Source: an uncultured Dorea sp. (lineage in GTDB: Bacteria; Bacillota; Clostridia; Lachnospirales; Lachnospiraceae). From it: DNA of 64,000 nt. The stretch spans positions 54,641 to 118,640 of the forward strand of contig URTM01000002.1 of NCBI GenBank assembly GCA_900550865.1. Reading direction: 5' to 3'. The position numbers and the translations under genes are program-made. Below are positions 33,696 to 41,433 of the stretch, one piece after another; positions within the stretch are counted from its first letter, which is position 1; each line of letters opens with the position of its first letter. The notes beneath the pieces are model-generated. The model ran no database searches and was not told the DNA's origin. It worked only from the letters and a program-made list of their open reading frames with translations.

Positions 33696-33857
33696 ATGAA
33701 AAAATATGTATGTGAACCATGTGGCTATGAATATGATCCGGCTATAGGAGACCCGGATAACGGAATCGCACCGGGCACAGCCTTTGAAGATCTTCCGGAT
33801 GACTGGGTATGTCCAATCTGCGGATTAGGAAAAGATGTATTTGTTGCAGAAGATTAA
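33696..33857 (+). CDS. Rubredoxin
   Basis: A 53-residue one-iron electron carrier. The two Cys pairs that bind iron are YVCEPCGYEYDP and WVCPICGLGKD, spaced as in classical rubredoxins, and the GDPDNGIAPGTAFEDLPDDW core is typical. AAGGAG precedes the ATG. It probably passes electrons to oxygen- or peroxide-reducing enzymes. Its stop codon abuts the stop of the opposing Crp/Fnr gene without any spacer. Confidence 0.95.
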   Translation: MKKYVCEPCGYEYDPAIGDPDNGIAPGTAFEDLPDDWVCPICGLGKDVFVAED

Positions 33858-34526
33858 TTACTCTTCTGACTGCAGTCTTTCATAATCTATGATCTCGATT
33901 ACCTTACGGCCCGCAAGCAGAATGATCCCTTCATCCTGCAAAGCAAGCAGCATGCGGGACAGCGATGGTCTTGTAGTATTCAGATATACTGCCAGATCTT
34001 CCCTGTTCATATGCAGGCGGACCCGGTAATCCGGATCACAGTTTTCCAACAGGTATGCCGCTACACGCTGACGCAGATTCCCACTGGTAAGAACTTCTAT
34101 CTGACGGTTATGTTTCTCTGCTTTCTCTGCAAATAGCTGAAGCATATTGAAGACAACCTTACTGTGGTGTACACAGTTTCTTTCGCATCTTCCGCCAAAG
34201 AAATTCTGTGAAACCTCCAGAACCGACACTTCATTTTTTGCTTTTGCATAACCTGAGTAAGCAGACTGGCGCAGAAACATTTCTACTTCGCCAAACTCCT
34301 CACCCACCGTAACATAACTGCTTCGGGTAATCTTGCCATTCAGGTTGATACTGCCAAGCTCAACCATTCCTTCCAATATGAAGTATAATTTTAACGGCAC
34401 ATCACCCTGACGGAAAATATAGGTATCTTTCGGATATTTCTTTACTACAGCCTGTGAACAGACAAGACTTTTTTCCAGTTCTTCTTCTGTCAGGTTCTGA
34501 AATATCTGTAACTGTTGTAACTTCAT
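33858..34526 (-). CDS. Crp/Fnr family transcriptional regulator
   Basis: 222 residues. The cyclic-nucleotide-binding-type beta barrel (about 10-110: DTYIFRQGDVPLKLYFILEGMVELGSI) is followed by the dimer helix and a C-terminal winged helix (RVRLHMNREDLAVYLNTTRPSLSRMLLALQDEGII). Cysteines 114 and 118 with His 120 and 121 (GGRCERNCVHH) just before the dimer helix could bind a cofactor such as heme or Fe-S. Context with rubredoxin and hemerythrin suggests redox or NO sensing (HcpR-like). ATG 34526 has AAAGGA upstream, unlike the earlier ATG at 34556. Confidence 0.85.
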   Translation of the reverse strand: MKLQQLQIFQNLTEEELEKSLVCSQAVVKKYPKDTYIFRQGDVPLKLYFILEGMVELGSINLNGKITRSSYVTVGEEFGEVEMFLRQSAYSGYAKAKNEVSVLEVSQNFFGGRCERNCVHHSKVVFNMLQLFAEKAEKHNRQIEVLTSGNLRQRVAAYLLENCDPDYRVRLHMNREDLAVYLNTTRPSLSRMLLALQDEGIILLAGRKVIEIIDYERLQSEE

Positions 34527-34624
34527 AATCCAATCCTTTTCTCTGCTGATAAACATTTTCTACGATTCATTATAGACTATGCGGGACGAGGATTCAATGT
34601 GTACCAAAGACAGGAGGTTTCTCT

Positions 34625-35047
34625 ATGAATATTACATTTGACGATAACTTAATTACAGGCAACAAAACCATCGATTCCCAGCACCAGGAACTGATCGACC
34701 GCATCCGGCAGTTTGTCGCAGCGTGCGAATCCGGTGACAGTAAGATCAAAGCGATCAAAATGTTAGATTACCTTGATGAATATACAAATTTTCATTTTCA
34801 GGAAGAAGAGGAACTTCAGAAAAAGGTATCTTACCCGGAGTTTTCCGGTCACCATGCAAAGCATGAAGAATTCAAAACATCTATTCAGGAATTATACGAT
34901 TATCTGAATGAAAATGAAGGACCTGATGATCAGTTTATCGAACAGGTAAAGCGCAATGTTGTAGACTGGCTGTTCCAACATATCAAGACTTTTGACCGGT
35001 CTGTAGCGGAGTATATTCATTTGAAAGATAATTCCAATCGATTATAG
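34625..35047 (+). CDS. Bacteriohemerythrin
   Basis: A 140-residue four-helix bundle with a non-heme di-iron site that binds oxygen or NO. The ligands are visible in order: H in NKTIDSQHQELIDRI, H and E in FHFQEEEEL, H and H in HHAKHEEF, and H and D in FQHIKTFDRSV. It is divergent from the Crp/Fnr regulator with a 98-bp gap, so the regulator may control it. GACAGGAGG precedes the ATG. Confidence 0.93.
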   Translation: MNITFDDNLITGNKTIDSQHQELIDRIRQFVAACESGDSKIKAIKMLDYLDEYTNFHFQEEEELQKKVSYPEFSGHHAKHEEFKTSIQELYDYLNENEGPDDQFIEQVKRNVVDWLFQHIKTFDRSVAEYIHLKDNSNRL

Positions 35048-35063
35048 TGATTCATAAAAATGC

Positions 35064-35103
35064 ACAAAACGGACATGTTCTCATAACAATGTCCGTTTTT
35101 GTG
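35064..35103 (+). terminator. Terminator of the hemerythrin gene
   Basis: AAAACGGACAT pairs with ATGTCCGTTTT around a 12-nt loop, followed by T residues, shortly after the stop codon. Confidence 0.8.
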
Positions 35104-35144
35104 TTATACTTAATTTATTATATTTACAAAGGATTGTGGTACTT

Positions 35145-36038
35145 ATGAATCAGAAACTTACCAAATACGCCTGGTTGCTGCCATTTTTCTCCGGCATCTG
35201 CTGGGGTGCTACCGGAATCTTTGTCCGTACACTGGAACACGATGGGCTCGACAACTTTTCCATCATTAGTTTCCGGATGTTGCTTGCAACTCTGATCACT
35301 GGCATATGGATTCTATTCTATAACCGACATTTATTTTATGTACATCGGCGTGACTTCTGGCTTTTTATCGGAAACGGCATGATCGGCATGACCGCCCTCA
35401 GTGTCTTTTATAATATTTCCGTTACGAAAGGATCTCTTGCACTTTCTGCCGTATTACTTGCCATGTCTCCGGTCTTTGTTCTGTTTCTGGCTGCTATATT
35501 CTTCCATGAACCGATAACCAGACACAAACTGACCTGTGTAACACTCGCACTCATTGGCTGTGTACTGGTAAGCGGAGTACTGGAAAGCAATGGACTTTCC
35601 TGGAGCATAACAGGAATTCTCTGCGGAATTCTGGCAAGCTTTTTCTATGCTGTATATGGAATCATAAGCAAAAAAGTCACACAAAAAGGATATCATTTCC
35701 TGACGATTACTTTTTACGGCACACTCTTTTCCGGCATGACGATGCTGCCTTTCAGTAATATACACTCTTTAAGCAGTATGATTGTCTCAGGGCAAAGGAC
35801 CACCTTTTTTATCCTGATTATTCATGCGCTGGTATCATCCGTCCTGCCTTATGCACTATATTCCTTATCCATGCGCTATATGGAGGCCGGCAAGGCATCG
35901 ATTCTCGCTTCCAGCGAGCCTGCCGCCGCCATGTTATTCGGAGCGGTACTCTATGCCGAAACACCAGGTATTCTTTCCATCTGTGGACTTTGTTTTACAA
36001 TTACTGCTGTAATATTATTAAATTATGAAAGGAATTGA
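35145..36038 (+). CDS. EamA/DMT family transporter
   Basis: A 297-residue membrane protein with about ten helices in two EamA repeats. The first begins WLLPFFSGICWGATGIFVRTL and the second ILCGILASFFYAVYGIISKKV; the C-terminal repeat has the usual YMEAGKASILASSEPAAAMLFGAVLYAE. Members export amino acids or other metabolites; the substrate is unknown. ATG 35145 is preferred over GTG 35136 by its spacing from AAAGGA. The next gene starts 4 bp after its stop. Confidence 0.9.
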   Translation: MNQKLTKYAWLLPFFSGICWGATGIFVRTLEHDGLDNFSIISFRMLLATLITGIWILFYNRHLFYVHRRDFWLFIGNGMIGMTALSVFYNISVTKGSLALSAVLLAMSPVFVLFLAAIFFHEPITRHKLTCVTLALIGCVLVSGVLESNGLSWSITGILCGILASFFYAVYGIISKKVTQKGYHFLTITFYGTLFSGMTMLPFSNIHSLSSMIVSGQRTTFFILIIHALVSSVLPYALYSLSMRYMEAGKASILASSEPAAAMLFGAVLYAETPGILSICGLCFTITAVILLNYERN

Positions 36039-36042
36039 ACAT

Positions 36043-36348
36043 ATGGTACACCTGAACGACAATGCTGTTGCCTATATGAATAAACGCGGATTCCGCAACA
36101 TCATACTTTCCATCGAAACAATCACCAGTTGATGTGCCCCTCCGCGTCTGGAGATATCGGTAGGATTTACCGATAAAGAAAAAGAGGACATGCTCGCACA
36201 GGGGTATGTCTGCGTGGCCAGTCCTCTCGGTAATGTCTATTATCTGCCTGATGGGGTTGTTGTAGACGGGGATATTAGCATCAACTATATGGAATATCCC
36301 TGGATTACGTGTTTTGAGGTAAGCGGTCTGGCTGTTTCACGTTCCTGA
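36043..36348 (+). CDS. Probable small selenoprotein (CC/Se-motif type), in-frame TGA
   Basis: A 101-residue frame with one in-frame TGA at codon 30 (36130-36132), directly followed by a Cys codon: ITS-U-C-APPRLE. The frame continues open for 71 codons to a normal TGA at 36346. The upstream part (VHLNDNAVAYMNKRGFRNIILSIETITS) and downstream part (VSVGF-like strand, VVDGDISINYMEYPWITCFEVSGL) read as one compact alpha/beta protein and resemble, from memory, small HesB-like/CC-Se motif proteins in which the position is Cys or selenocysteine. A hairpin at 36156-36174 suits a bacterial SECIS. It is coupled to the EamA gene, whose codons hold its AAGGA site. The alternative is a nonsense-mutated gene; conservation of the U-C pair argues against it. 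Confidence 0.75.
36156..36174 (+). promoter_or_regulatory. Candidate bacterial SECIS element
   Basis: ATCGGTA-GGATT-TACCGAT forms a perfect 7-bp stem with a 5-nt loop that begins with GG. The loop starts 30 nt after the TGA, within the 16-37 nt range and with the loop G described for bacterial SECIS elements. A second small hairpin CTCC-GCGTCT-GGAG lies between (36140-36153). Confidence 0.55.
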
Positions 36349-36365
36349 GACAGCCAGGCTATGTA

Positions 36366-36551
36366 TTACTCTTCTGCTTCCTCCATTTTTTGTATTTCTT
36401 GTTCTGATTGTTTTATCTGTTCATCCAATTGTCTTAACTGTTCATCCAGCTGTCTTAACTGCTCATCTTTCTCTTCTATCTGCCTACGCATATCTTCAAT
36501 CATGAATTCTACTGTATTTCGATCTAATTCTAACAATTCTTCTGAAAACAT
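36366..36551 (-). CDS. Free copy of the Rpn C-terminal domain, 61 aa
   Basis: A small coiled-coil protein (MFSEELLELDRNTVEFMIEDMRRQIEEKDEQL...EEAEE). Residues 1-25 closely match the C-terminal part of the neighbouring Rpn-type nuclease (MFSKELLELDRNTVKLMIDDMQKEI), and a Gln/Glu heptad repeat follows. The start ATG at 36551 has GAGGTG six bases upstream, the same arrangement as inside the large gene at 36834. It may be a remnant of a duplicated nuclease gene or a working small protein, possibly an antitoxin-like partner. Confidence 0.6.
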   Translation of the reverse strand: MFSEELLELDRNTVEFMIEDMRRQIEEKDEQLRQLDEQLRQLDEQIKQSEQEIQKMEEAEE

Positions 36552-36603
36552 CTGTATCACCTCTTTCAACTGACTAGTTATTTTTTATAAGTGGCCGAAA
36601 CAA

Positions 36604-37662
36604 TTATTTGACATTCTTCATCGTATTTTTGTCCAATAGTTGTTGTAATCGTTGTATCTCTTTCCTCATTTCTATCATCTGTTCACTTTGTTGGTTTATT
36701 TGCTCATCCTTCTGACTCAACTGCTCATCTTTCAGATTTAATTCCTCTCTTTGGCAGTCTATCTCCTTCTGCATATCATCAATCATCAGCTTTACCGTAT
36801 TCCGATCTAATTCCAGCAATTCTTTCGAAAACATCTGCATCACCTCTTCGATATTCCGGCAGACATCATAAGCCTGTTCATACATTTCTTTGAAATCCGG
36901 ATATTTCTCTATAATATCTATAATCGTCTCCGGATCATCCATGCAGAAAAATGCAAGCCATGCTTCCAACCGGTTTTCTATTTTTATACTTCTATTTTCA
37001 TTTTGCTGATTCTTTTTGAATATGTCAAGAGGTATGAACAGATATTCCTGTAATAAATTTATATTTACCCCTGTATCAGATTTTTGCATAAAACGATGGA
37101 TATAATTATTGGAAAATTTCTGGAATTCGGTTGGACTTTTTTCGAATAACACGATCGTGTACACCTGCTTGATATCTCTGTAAGAGAATCGCTTTCCTTT
37201 GATTCCTCTCACTCTCTTATACTGCCGCAGCAACAGATCCGCCGAGTAACAGGCACTTCTTTCTCCCGGAAAATAGTATCCGATTTTCTGAATTTCCAGA
37301 TTCGCAATACTTCCATCTTCCAGTTGCACCACCATATCTGTAATAAGAAGCGTAGATTCATCCGCTAATCTTGTCCCGTCATTTGGTAATACATCTACGA
37401 TTCTCACTCTTTGTCCAAGAAGTAGTGTGAGTAATTCATTTACCCTCTCCGGTGTATTCTCCGGATTCAGGATTTCTTTTATCATGAAATCATACATGAT
37501 TTTTATACCTTTCACTCCGGTACAAAAATCCAGAAATTCATTTTGATTTTCCTCTGTCCACTCATAAAATAAATTTTTTAATCTGCTTTTACTTTCAATC
37601 TCATTCAACACCTCCTCCCTTGTCCGAATCATCGGGAAATACTGTTGAAGTTTGTTTGTCAT
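36604..37662 (-). CDS. Rpn family recombination-promoting nuclease / PD-(D/E)XK transposase-like protein
   Basis: 352 residues. The N-terminal part is a PD-(D/E)XK nuclease fold with catalytic-type residues D in LLITDMVVQLEDG and E-x-QK in IANLEIQKIGYYFPGERSACYSADLLLRQY. The last 75 residues are a Gln/Glu-rich coiled coil. An internal GAGGTG-6 nt-ATG at 36834 could start a separate 76-residue C-terminal product. Rpn proteins are linked to recombination and, in E. coli, to phage defence with intragenic antitoxins. ATG 37662 has AGGAGG eight bases upstream. Confidence 0.85.
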   Translation of the reverse strand: MTNKLQQYFPMIRTREEVLNEIESKSRLKNLFYEWTEENQNEFLDFCTGVKGIKIMYDFMIKEILNPENTPERVNELLTLLLGQRVRIVDVLPNDGTRLADESTLLITDMVVQLEDGSIANLEIQKIGYYFPGERSACYSADLLLRQYKRVRGIKGKRFSYRDIKQVYTIVLFEKSPTEFQKFSNNYIHRFMQKSDTGVNINLLQEYLFIPLDIFKKNQQNENRSIKIENRLEAWLAFFCMDDPETIIDIIEKYPDFKEMYEQAYDVCRNIEEVMQMFSKELLELDRNTVKLMIDDMQKEIDCQREELNLKDEQLSQKDEQINQQSEQMIEMRKEIQRLQQLLDKNTMKNVK

Positions 37663-37860
37663 AGGCACGTCCTCCTGAATAGATTATAAAATTTTCGTGT
37701 TCTCTCAAGTTGGAAATATGTTTCAGACATTTTTAGGTGTGAAACGATTGAAACTTGATGCCTTTTGGCTTAGAAATACTTAAGAGTTTGTAGATATCAC
37801 TCTTTAAAGTGAATTTAGAATAGCATATTGTTCATATGATTACAAGATTAATTTATCTAC

Positions 37861-37883
37861 AGAACCTGCCACCGGCAGCTTCT
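37861..37883. repeat. Intergenic hairpin repeat, copy C
   Basis: AGAA-C-CTGCC-ACC-GGCAG-C-TTCT, matching copies A and B. Flanks also resemble copy A (TTAT-TACAG before it). The rest of the 304-bp gap between the ABC and Rpn genes shows nothing else recognisable. Confidence 0.6.
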
Positions 37884-37966
37884 TCCGAACGCAAGGCAAT
37901 ATAAAATATGCAGCGGATTCTCCATCCACTGCACATCTTATATCCCCATCTATATATCTCTTTCCC

Positions 37967-38725
37967 TCAGAACTTCTCCATCTCCCCGATGATCGTTCTG
38001 TAGAATTCCTCTTCCGTCCCGTCCTTTCTCACATCATTCAAAACAAGCCCATCCTTCAAAAATATAACTCTCCTACACCGGCTTGCCATCTGCGGATCAT
38101 GCGTTACCATCAGAATTGTTTTTCCCATCTTCTCATTGATTTTCTGGAACTCATCTGCTACAACCTTTCCCGACTTTGAATCCAAGTTTCCGGTCGGTTC
38201 ATCCGCAAATATGATGCTTGGATTATTGATAAGTGCCCTGCATATTGCAACCCGCTGTCTCTCTCCGCCGGATAATTCGTAAGGATTCTTATCCTCCAGC
38301 CGCTCAATCCCGAACTGCTTTTCCAAAGCTTCCGCCTTTTCTTCACATTTCACCTGATCTATTTTGTCCATCAGCACCGGAAGCATAATATTTTCTTTCA
38401 CAGACAGGCTGTCCAGCAGATTGAAATCCTGAAATACGAATCCAATCTTACGGCGTCTGATATCGGTAAGCTCTTCCCGCCACAATTCGTTCGTATTCAC
38501 TCCATCAAAGATCACCTCTCCATCCGTCTGCTGATCCATGAATCCCAGAATCTTCAGAAGTGTCGTCTTACCACAGCCGGACTTTCCCATGATTCCGACA
38601 TATTCTCCCTCTTCCACATCAAAACTGATTCCTTTTAATACCGAGATCGCATCTTCGTCATCAATCTCTCCGCCGGTTTTGGGAAATTTCTTGATCAGAT
38701 TATTTATCTTTAATATTTCTTTCAT
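37967..38725 (-). CDS. ABC transporter ATP-binding protein (BceA/MacB-like)
   Basis: 252 residues. Walker A MGKSGCGKTTLLK, Q-loop FVFQDFNLL, signature LSGGERQRVAI, Walker B IIFADEPTGNLDS and the H-loop MVTHDP are all present. It pairs with the FtsX-like permease that overlaps its start by 26 bp upstream. Such pairs often provide resistance to cell-wall-active peptides or move lipids or peptides outward. Confidence 0.93.
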   Translation of the reverse strand: MKEILKINNLIKKFPKTGGEIDDEDAISVLKGISFDVEEGEYVGIMGKSGCGKTTLLKILGFMDQQTDGEVIFDGVNTNELWREELTDIRRRKIGFVFQDFNLLDSLSVKENIMLPVLMDKIDQVKCEEKAEALEKQFGIERLEDKNPYELSGGERQRVAICRALINNPSIIFADEPTGNLDSKSGKVVADEFQKINEKMGKTILMVTHDPQMASRCRRVIFLKDGLVLNDVRKDGTEEEFYRTIIGEMEKF

Positions 38726-41372
38726 GCTTTCCTTCCACCTTTCTTATCGTATAGCGTTCGATCATCTTTACTCCGATTCCCTGAATCACCAGATACACTG
38801 CCGACATTATAAGCAGATATTTCAGATAATGTCCGCAATCTGCCTGCGTATATTTTCTCATCAGCCATACCTCACCCGTCAATACCGGTACTGTGAACAA
38901 CGCAGTCACCAGCGGAACCCAGAAGAAGATACTTGTTTCCGTCCGGATGACTTTCCGCCGTTCTTTCGTCCTCATTCCTATACGCATTAAGAAATGATTC
39001 CGTCTTTTCTTCTCTTCCATCTCTGATTCATATTTCAGATAGATGACTAGAATACTTCCAATAAAAAATGCACCTGCAATAAATATATCGACCACCGTCG
39101 TCATAAACCGCTCACTTTGTATCTGTTCGATCGTCGTTCGTTTGGAATAACAGGATAACACATCTTTGTCAAACCGCTCATCCTCTTCATGTGCTTTTCG
39201 AAATGTCCGAAGTTCCTCTTCTATCTTCTCGTAATCTGCCTCATTTACATTCAGAAGCACAAGCTGTGTCGGCCAGTGATGGATATTCACACCTTCTGCT
39301 ACTTCCTTCTTTTTTACCGGATCTCCGGTTATCCAATTATATTTTTTCCAGTCATCCTGAACTTTTTCAAAATACTTATCTGAGAATACAACCAGATTTT
39401 CCTCGTTTCCCTGACGGAATGCACCTGTCAGTACATCAATTTTTTCTCCTTTCACTATACGTTTCGGAAATATCTTCTCCCGGTCCATGAACCAGTAGCT
39501 TTCCACCGGCTGTCCGATATGCAGATATGGCATGCTTCTTGTATACATATAATCAAGCGGGTGTGCCTTTGTTCCCTTGTCCTGCTGATAAACAATGTAA
39601 ATGTCTTTCCCATCTGCTGACAGATTCAATTTTTCACTTTTCTTTCCTAACGCTTCATTTAATTCCCGATATGTGGTCTCCGATATTCCGATGTGCTGTC
39701 CCTGTGGCATGATCACTTGCCTGGAATCATCCATTTTTGACGAATTATCAACATTCGTCACCCGGACCATTGGATACTCCTGCAGTTTTATATCGTATTT
39801 TTCTTTCAGCTGATTCCAGAATGTATCGTCTTCCTCTGTCCCCATGCATACAAAATCATATGGGAATAACTGTTCCGGTTTCTCAGCGATCCTTGCAGAG
39901 ATTATGTCCTTCCCGAACACGGCCAGCACCAGTATCGGTATCACACTGATCACGTACACATAACGCAGAGTACTTTTAAAACGATAATAAAAAGAATTGT
40001 ATGGCATCAGCTTTTCGTAATAACTTTTCTTTTTGTTTTTATGAATCTTTAAAGCCAGACGGAATCCATACTTTTCCAGAAGATACAGTCCCACAAGCAA
40101 GATTAAAATGATCATAATTCCCTCTGCATTTTTCCGTGCTCCGAAACGGATCATTGCTATCACTATAAGAACGATTCCCGCTGTCAGGAATACTGCAATT
40201 CCCTTTTCCGGCATCTTTTCTTTCTCAACATCCCCGAGTCTGAATTTTTTCAATTCACGATACAGGAAAAAGTCTCTTATAATCATCAGCCCGATTCCCG
40301 TAATTCCCAGTAAAATCAGACCGGACAATAAATATGTAAATGCCGTAACCTTTGCCGGTTGTAATTCGATTCCAATCCCCGCCACAAAAATCCTGCGGAT
40401 CACAAGAAGGATCAGACTTGCAATACAGGCTCCTCCGATCAGCATTCCGATGATCCCGGCTATAATTTCTGCCGCAAGCAATGCATACATTGTCGTTTTC
40501 CTAAGTCCCAGACTTAAAAATATGCTGTAATTACGCATACGCTTCCGAAAATAAGAAAGCAGATTTGCAATCATAAGCAACAGCGATGCCAGCAGACTTA
40601 CAATCAGAAACTCTAACAGAATTGCTGTTATCCCGTGTCCGGTCAGAATATTTCCTTCTTTATTGAATGGTGCCAGGATCTGTGCCATCCCCACGCCAGA
40701 GAAGATCAGACTTGCCGGAAGCAGATTCATTCCCACATAGACTGCAAAATCCTTTTTTGATTTTCGAAAGTTCTTCCACATCGCCCGGTAGAATCCTTCC
40801 GGATACTTTCCGGCAAATCCAAGACGACGTTTCTTTTCTTCTTTATAAGCAGCTTCTTTTTCTCTGATTTCTTCCTGTACCTTTTTATCTTCCTGCCAGG
40901 AGTCGATCATCTTTACACCGATCACATTTACAACCAGCAATACAACCAGTACGAATGGATATACCTGTGATAACAGATCTGTGAATACCGCTCCGTCTGC
41001 TCCCAGAAATGATATCAGACATCCTGCTACAAGTGCCAGAATATCCAGAATCATTCTGTGCCTGTTCCTCAATGTCCATATGATATTTACCAGTCCAGTC
41101 AGTTGAATGAATAATACCAGCACCAGTTCACATATGAACAGCGCCACAATCTGTACCATCATCTGATTATCTATGCCATCCAGTACTCCAATGCCTTCAA
41201 GGCTGCCTTTTACATAACCGCCTCCCTGACCGGATACAGCCAGCTTTAACAGATATCCCGGTGCATTGCATTTCCATGTTCCCATATTCATCCACGGGAA
41301 CAAAAGAACTGCCTGCATGATCAACTGCATGATCAGCGAAAATATCTTGATCCTCTTCCTCGTCTTATCCAT
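38700..41372 (-). CDS. ABC transporter permease, FtsX/MacB-like
   Basis: An 890-residue membrane protein. Four N-terminal hydrophobic segments (about 10-160) precede a typical FtsX unit (YRAMWKNFRKSKKDFAVYVGMNLLPASLIFSGVG..., YFRKRMRNYSIFLSLGLRKTTMYALLAAEIIAG). A large extracytoplasmic domain lies at about 490-750, and the final helices have the second FtsX unit (MEEKKRRNHFLMRIGMRTKERRKVIRTETSIFFWVPL). The architecture suggests a bacitracin/lantibiotic-type transporter. It is co-transcribed with HAAS and PadR genes. Confidence 0.88.
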   Translation of the reverse strand: MDKTRKRIKIFSLIMQLIMQAVLLFPWMNMGTWKCNAPGYLLKLAVSGQGGGYVKGSLEGIGVLDGIDNQMMVQIVALFICELVLVLFIQLTGLVNIIWTLRNRHRMILDILALVAGCLISFLGADGAVFTDLLSQVYPFVLVVLLVVNVIGVKMIDSWQEDKKVQEEIREKEAAYKEEKKRRLGFAGKYPEGFYRAMWKNFRKSKKDFAVYVGMNLLPASLIFSGVGMAQILAPFNKEGNILTGHGITAILLEFLIVSLLASLLLMIANLLSYFRKRMRNYSIFLSLGLRKTTMYALLAAEIIAGIIGMLIGGACIASLILLVIRRIFVAGIGIELQPAKVTAFTYLLSGLILLGITGIGLMIIRDFFLYRELKKFRLGDVEKEKMPEKGIAVFLTAGIVLIVIAMIRFGARKNAEGIMIILILLVGLYLLEKYGFRLALKIHKNKKKSYYEKLMPYNSFYYRFKSTLRYVYVISVIPILVLAVFGKDIISARIAEKPEQLFPYDFVCMGTEEDDTFWNQLKEKYDIKLQEYPMVRVTNVDNSSKMDDSRQVIMPQGQHIGISETTYRELNEALGKKSEKLNLSADGKDIYIVYQQDKGTKAHPLDYMYTRSMPYLHIGQPVESYWFMDREKIFPKRIVKGEKIDVLTGAFRQGNEENLVVFSDKYFEKVQDDWKKYNWITGDPVKKKEVAEGVNIHHWPTQLVLLNVNEADYEKIEEELRTFRKAHEEDERFDKDVLSCYSKRTTIEQIQSERFMTTVVDIFIAGAFFIGSILVIYLKYESEMEEKKRRNHFLMRIGMRTKERRKVIRTETSIFFWVPLVTALFTVPVLTGEVWLMRKYTQADCGHYLKYLLIMSAVYLVIQGIGVKMIERYTIRKVEGKHERNIKDK

Positions 41373-41433
41373 AACTTTTGCCTCTCATTTTTCGTACATG
41401 CTCATTATTATCCGAGATTTTCCGGCATCCTTT

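Noticed and set aside
36130..36132. Reading the TGA as a plain nonsense mutation
   Set aside because: The frame stays open for 71 more codons with coherent sequence, Cys follows directly, and a SECIS-like hairpin is in place; a pseudogene remains possible but less likely.
37669..37966. Possible hidden gene between the ABC and Rpn genes
   Set aside because: No frame with a ribosome binding site; only the hairpin repeat is seen.
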